From contig DIXD01000101.1 of assembly GCA_002435985.1 (NCBI GenBank), positions 1-6,083 of the forward strand: a DNA stretch of 6,083 nt, given 5' to 3'. The translations under genes and the position numbers were made by a program. Source of the stretch: Spirochaetaceae bacterium UBA6089 (GTDB lineage Bacteria; Spirochaetota; Spirochaetia; Treponematales; Rectinemataceae). Positions 4,961-6,083 of this stretch are shown piece by piece. Every line of letters begins with the position of its first letter. Position 1 is the first letter of the stretch. Below the pieces are notes generated by a model. That model worked only from the letters and a program-made list of their open reading frames with translations. It was not told the DNA's origin and searched no databases.

Positions 4961-5348
4961 AGGCGATATAGTGACCGTTGCGATTCAAATGCAGGAAGGT
5001 TGCGGCGTCTGTGGCCTCAACGGTACGTGCAAAATACGCAAAAGCAATGTGCTCGTCTACAATAAAAAACACATCGATGTCAAAGAAGGGGAGGAAGTGG
5101 TCATCGAAGTGCCTGCGACCGAACAGGCGAAAAGCGCATTCTGGGTGCTGGGGTTACCACTCGTCATGCTCTTTGTGGGATATGGTTTCGGTGCCCTCGT
5201 GTTCCGTGCGTCAACAGAAGGGCCTGCAGTGGCAAGCGCAGGCGTAGGCTTTATCGTAGCGCTCCTCGTCGGTATCCTCGTGCAGCGCCGCACCAGGCTC
5301 GAGTCGTTCCCCTATATTCTGGCCAAGGAAGGCCAAGGAATTTATTGA
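4929..5348 (+). CDS. RseC/MucC-family (SoxR-reducing) membrane protein
   Basis: Small inner-membrane protein of 139 residues. The family includes E. coli RseC, linked to sigma-E control and, with the Rsx/Rnf electron-transfer complex, to reduction of the SoxR iron-sulphur cluster. The N-terminal domain (1-62) is beta-rich and carries the family's cysteine cluster EGCGVCGLNGTC, Cys25, Cys28 and Cys34 (CxxCx5C). Two membrane helices follow, about 68-92 and 99-119, with the basic QRRTR just after the second, and a short tail. The family's usual order and length are kept. No rnf or sigma-E gene lies in the window, so the partner is unknown. Translation is probably coupled to the YmdB-like gene, which it overlaps by 32 nt. 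The last residues GQGIY result from a 10-bp tandem duplication at 5321-5340; without it the tail would read FIESAC. Confidence 0.88.
   Translation: MKEIAIVKEIKGDIVTVAIQMQEGCGVCGLNGTCKIRKSNVLVYNKKHIDVKEGEEVVIEVPATEQAKSAFWVLGLPLVMLFVGYGFGALVFRASTEGPAVASAGVGFIVALLVGILVQRRTRLESFPYILAKEGQGIY
5321..5340. repeat. Perfect 10-bp tandem duplication in the 3' end of the RseC-like gene
   Basis: GGCCAAGGAA occurs twice in direct succession (5321-5330 and 5331-5340). Ten is not a multiple of three, so the second copy shifts the frame and brings in the TGA at 5346-5348. With one copy the frame would end in FIESAC at the TGA now at 5359-5361. Confidence 0.95.
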
Positions 5349-5353
5349 GTCTG

Positions 5354-5379
5354 CCTGTTGAATCTCCCTGTTGAATCTC
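5354..5379. repeat. Perfect 13-bp tandem repeat upstream of the metN promoter
   Basis: CCTGTTGAATCTC occurs twice without a gap (5354-5366 and 5367-5379), ending 3 nt before the -35 hexamer. It may be a slippage product or a pair of activator half-sites. Confidence 0.95.
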
Positions 5380-5381
5380 TC

Positions 5382-5411
5382 TTGACAAAGCCCGGCTGAG
5401 TGTTTTATTTT
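5382..5411 (+). promoter_or_regulatory. Predicted promoter of the metN region
   Basis: Consensus -35 TTGACA (5382-5387), 18-bp spacer, -10 TATTTT (5406-5411; four of six). Transcription would start near 5418. The leader would then be about 190 nt if MetN starts at 5609, and would hold the 22-codon frame and the stem-loops. Confidence 0.55.
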
Positions 5412-5432
5412 ACCGATTTAAAGGAAACCTCT

Positions 5433-5501
5433 ATGGACAGTACACACAATTTCGTATGTTTCATGCAGAGCGGCCGGAAGAGGCCGCAGACCATGCGCTG
5501 A
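5433..5501 (+). CDS. Possible 22-codon leader ORF upstream of metN
   Basis: The first ATG after the predicted transcription start, with AAGGAAA (5421-5427) about 6 to 8 nt upstream. It encodes 22 residues starting MDSTHNFVCFMQSG and ending QTMR, with three Met in all. It overlaps the open MetN frame out of phase. Its stop TGA (5499-5501) is in the loop of the second stem-loop. It could be a leader peptide, or the true metN start interrupted by a frame error. It is the only start in this stretch with a recognisable ribosome-binding site. Expression is unproven. Confidence 0.35.
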   Translation: MDSTHNFVCFMQSGRKRPQTMR

Positions 5502-5559
5502 TCGCGCAACCATCCTATCCAATCCCCACGTATGGGGACCTATTCGAGCCCGCACGGGC
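5470..5559 (+). promoter_or_regulatory. Row of four short stem-loops in the metN leader
   Basis: Four perfect stems follow one another: GCGGCC/GGCCGC (5470-5475 with 5482-5487), TGCGC/GCGCA (5494-5498 with 5504-5508), TCCCCA/TGGGGA (5523-5528 with 5533-5538) and GCCC/GGGC (5548-5551 with 5556-5559). Loops are 4 to 6 nt. The spacing is tight, and the row lies between promoter and MetN start, as a structured leader would. I do not see the conserved cores of the SAM-I or T-box classes. The 260-bp gap 5349-5608 otherwise holds only the repeats, promoter and small frame listed here. Confidence 0.4.
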
Positions 5560-5577
5560 ACCTTTCCAACACCTTTC
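5559..5577. repeat. 8-bp direct repeat in the metN leader
   Basis: CACCTTTC occurs at 5559-5566 and again at 5570-5577, starts 11 bp apart, in a pyrimidine-rich stretch between the stem-loops and the MetN start. It may be chance. Confidence 0.5.
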
Positions 5578-5608
5578 AGCCTCACCACAACCTCCTCGCC
5601 CTGAAGTG

Positions 5609-6083
5609 ATGCGCCTCGACGGCATTTCAAAGGCCTTTGGAGGCCGCCCCGTGCTCCATGGCGTCTCGCTCAGTGTTCCCAAGGGAAGCATTCACGGCAT
5701 TATCGGAAAAAGCGGGGCAGGCAAGACCACACTGATCCGCATCGCCGGTCTTTTGGAAACACCAGATTCCGGCTCGGTCTGGTATGAGGGCATTCCTAAG
5801 CCGATCCACACCCTCCGCGGCCGCGAGTTGCTCGAGGCAAGGCGAAAGGCTGGCTTTGTCTTTCAGAGCTTCAACCTATTTGCATCGCGCACGGCGGGCG
5901 AGAATGTCGCATTCCCGCTCGAAGCGGCGGGCTGGCCTCGTGCAAAAGTCCGCAGCCGGGTGGCGGAACTGCTCGATCTCGTGGGGCTTTCGGATAAAGC
6001 AGACAGACCTTCGATGCACCTCTCGGGCGGAGAAAAGCAGCGCGTCGCCATTGCCCGAGCGCTTGCGAATCATCCTGCAATTC
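5609..6083 (+). CDS. metN: Methionine ABC transporter ATP-binding protein MetN; C-terminal part outside the window
   Basis: ATPase subunit of the MetNIQ importer for methionine, working at the inner face of the membrane. The first 158 residues are present. Walker A is GKSGAGKT (33-40), the Q-loop glutamine is Gln86 in FVFQSFNLF, and the ABC signature is LSGGEKQR (138-145). MetN-like features are VSLSVPKGSIHGIIGKSGAGKTTLIR-type spacing, LLETPDSGSV, ARRKAGFVFQSFNLFASRT and NVAFPLE. GGEKQR stands where many MetN have GGQKQR. Walker B and any C-terminal NIL regulatory domain lie beyond the edge, so the methionine assignment rests on the N-terminal half. The ATG at 5609 starts at the usual point (MRLDGISKAF) but has no ribosome-binding site. 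The frame is open back to 5375, and an ATG at 5456 would add 51 residues rich in Pro and Ala. The longer start cannot be excluded. Confidence 0.85.
   Translation, partial: MRLDGISKAFGGRPVLHGVSLSVPKGSIHGIIGKSGAGKTTLIRIAGLLETPDSGSVWYEGIPKPIHTLRGRELLEARRKAGFVFQSFNLFASRTAGENVAFPLEAAGWPRAKVRSRVAELLDLVGLSDKADRPSMHLSGGEKQRVAIARALANHPAI

Noticed and set aside
5418..5608. A known SAM-I, SAM-II, cobalamin or T-box leader for metN
   Set aside because: None of the conserved core sequences I know for these classes can be found by eye; only generic stem-loops are present.
1..6083. Mobile elements, CRISPR arrays, RNA genes or a defence island
   Set aside because: No transposase, integrase, spaced repeat array, tRNA-like cloverleaf or rRNA-like stretch was seen; gene content is largely housekeeping.

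Overview
This window looks like a piece of chromosome from a member of the Spirochaetota with moderate GC content, by eye in the mid-50s percent. Two proteins point there. The EF-G fragment has the mitochondrial-EFG1-like signature AHIDSGKTT of the spirochaete/planctomycete 'spdEFG1' type. A lipoprotein fuses a cyclophilin domain to an FKBP domain, an arrangement described in Treponema denticola. No rRNA, tRNA, CRISPR array, phage gene or transposase is visible.

Left block, all on the minus strand (1-3361). From right to left as transcribed: the dual cyclophilin-FKBP lipoprotein (2339-3361), a small exported beta-sandwich-like protein (1588-2130), an OsmC/YhfA-type peroxiredoxin-like protein (1100-1516), and the first 304 residues of EF-G (3-914). 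Each gene has its own leader. The osmC leader holds a consensus -35 box next to a near-perfect palindrome. The EF-G leader holds a promoter followed, before the start codon, by a terminator-like hairpin.

Centre (3362-3535). This is a divergent promoter region. A 24-bp dyad lies between the two predicted -10 boxes and probably falls in neither transcript.

Right block, all on the plus strand (3536-6083): a deoxycytidylate deaminase, a YmdB-like (TIGR00282-type) metallophosphoesterase homologue, an RseC/SoxR-reducer-type membrane protein overlapping it by 32 nt, and the start of a methionine ABC transporter ATPase (MetN), cut by the window edge. Between the RseC-like gene and metN lie two perfect tandem duplications (10 bp and 13 bp), a promoter with a consensus -35, a Shine-Dalgarno-led 22-codon reading frame and four consecutive short stem-loops.

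Functional picture: translation (EF-G), periplasmic or envelope protein folding (dual PPIase lipoprotein, exported protein), redox handling (OsmC-like, RseC-like), dUMP supply for dTTP synthesis (dCMP deaminase) and methionine uptake (MetN). These are mostly housekeeping genes. The two points most worth following are the YmdB-like protein, which has lost nearly all the metal-binding residues expected of its family, and the structured leader in front of metN, where the MetN frame is also open.
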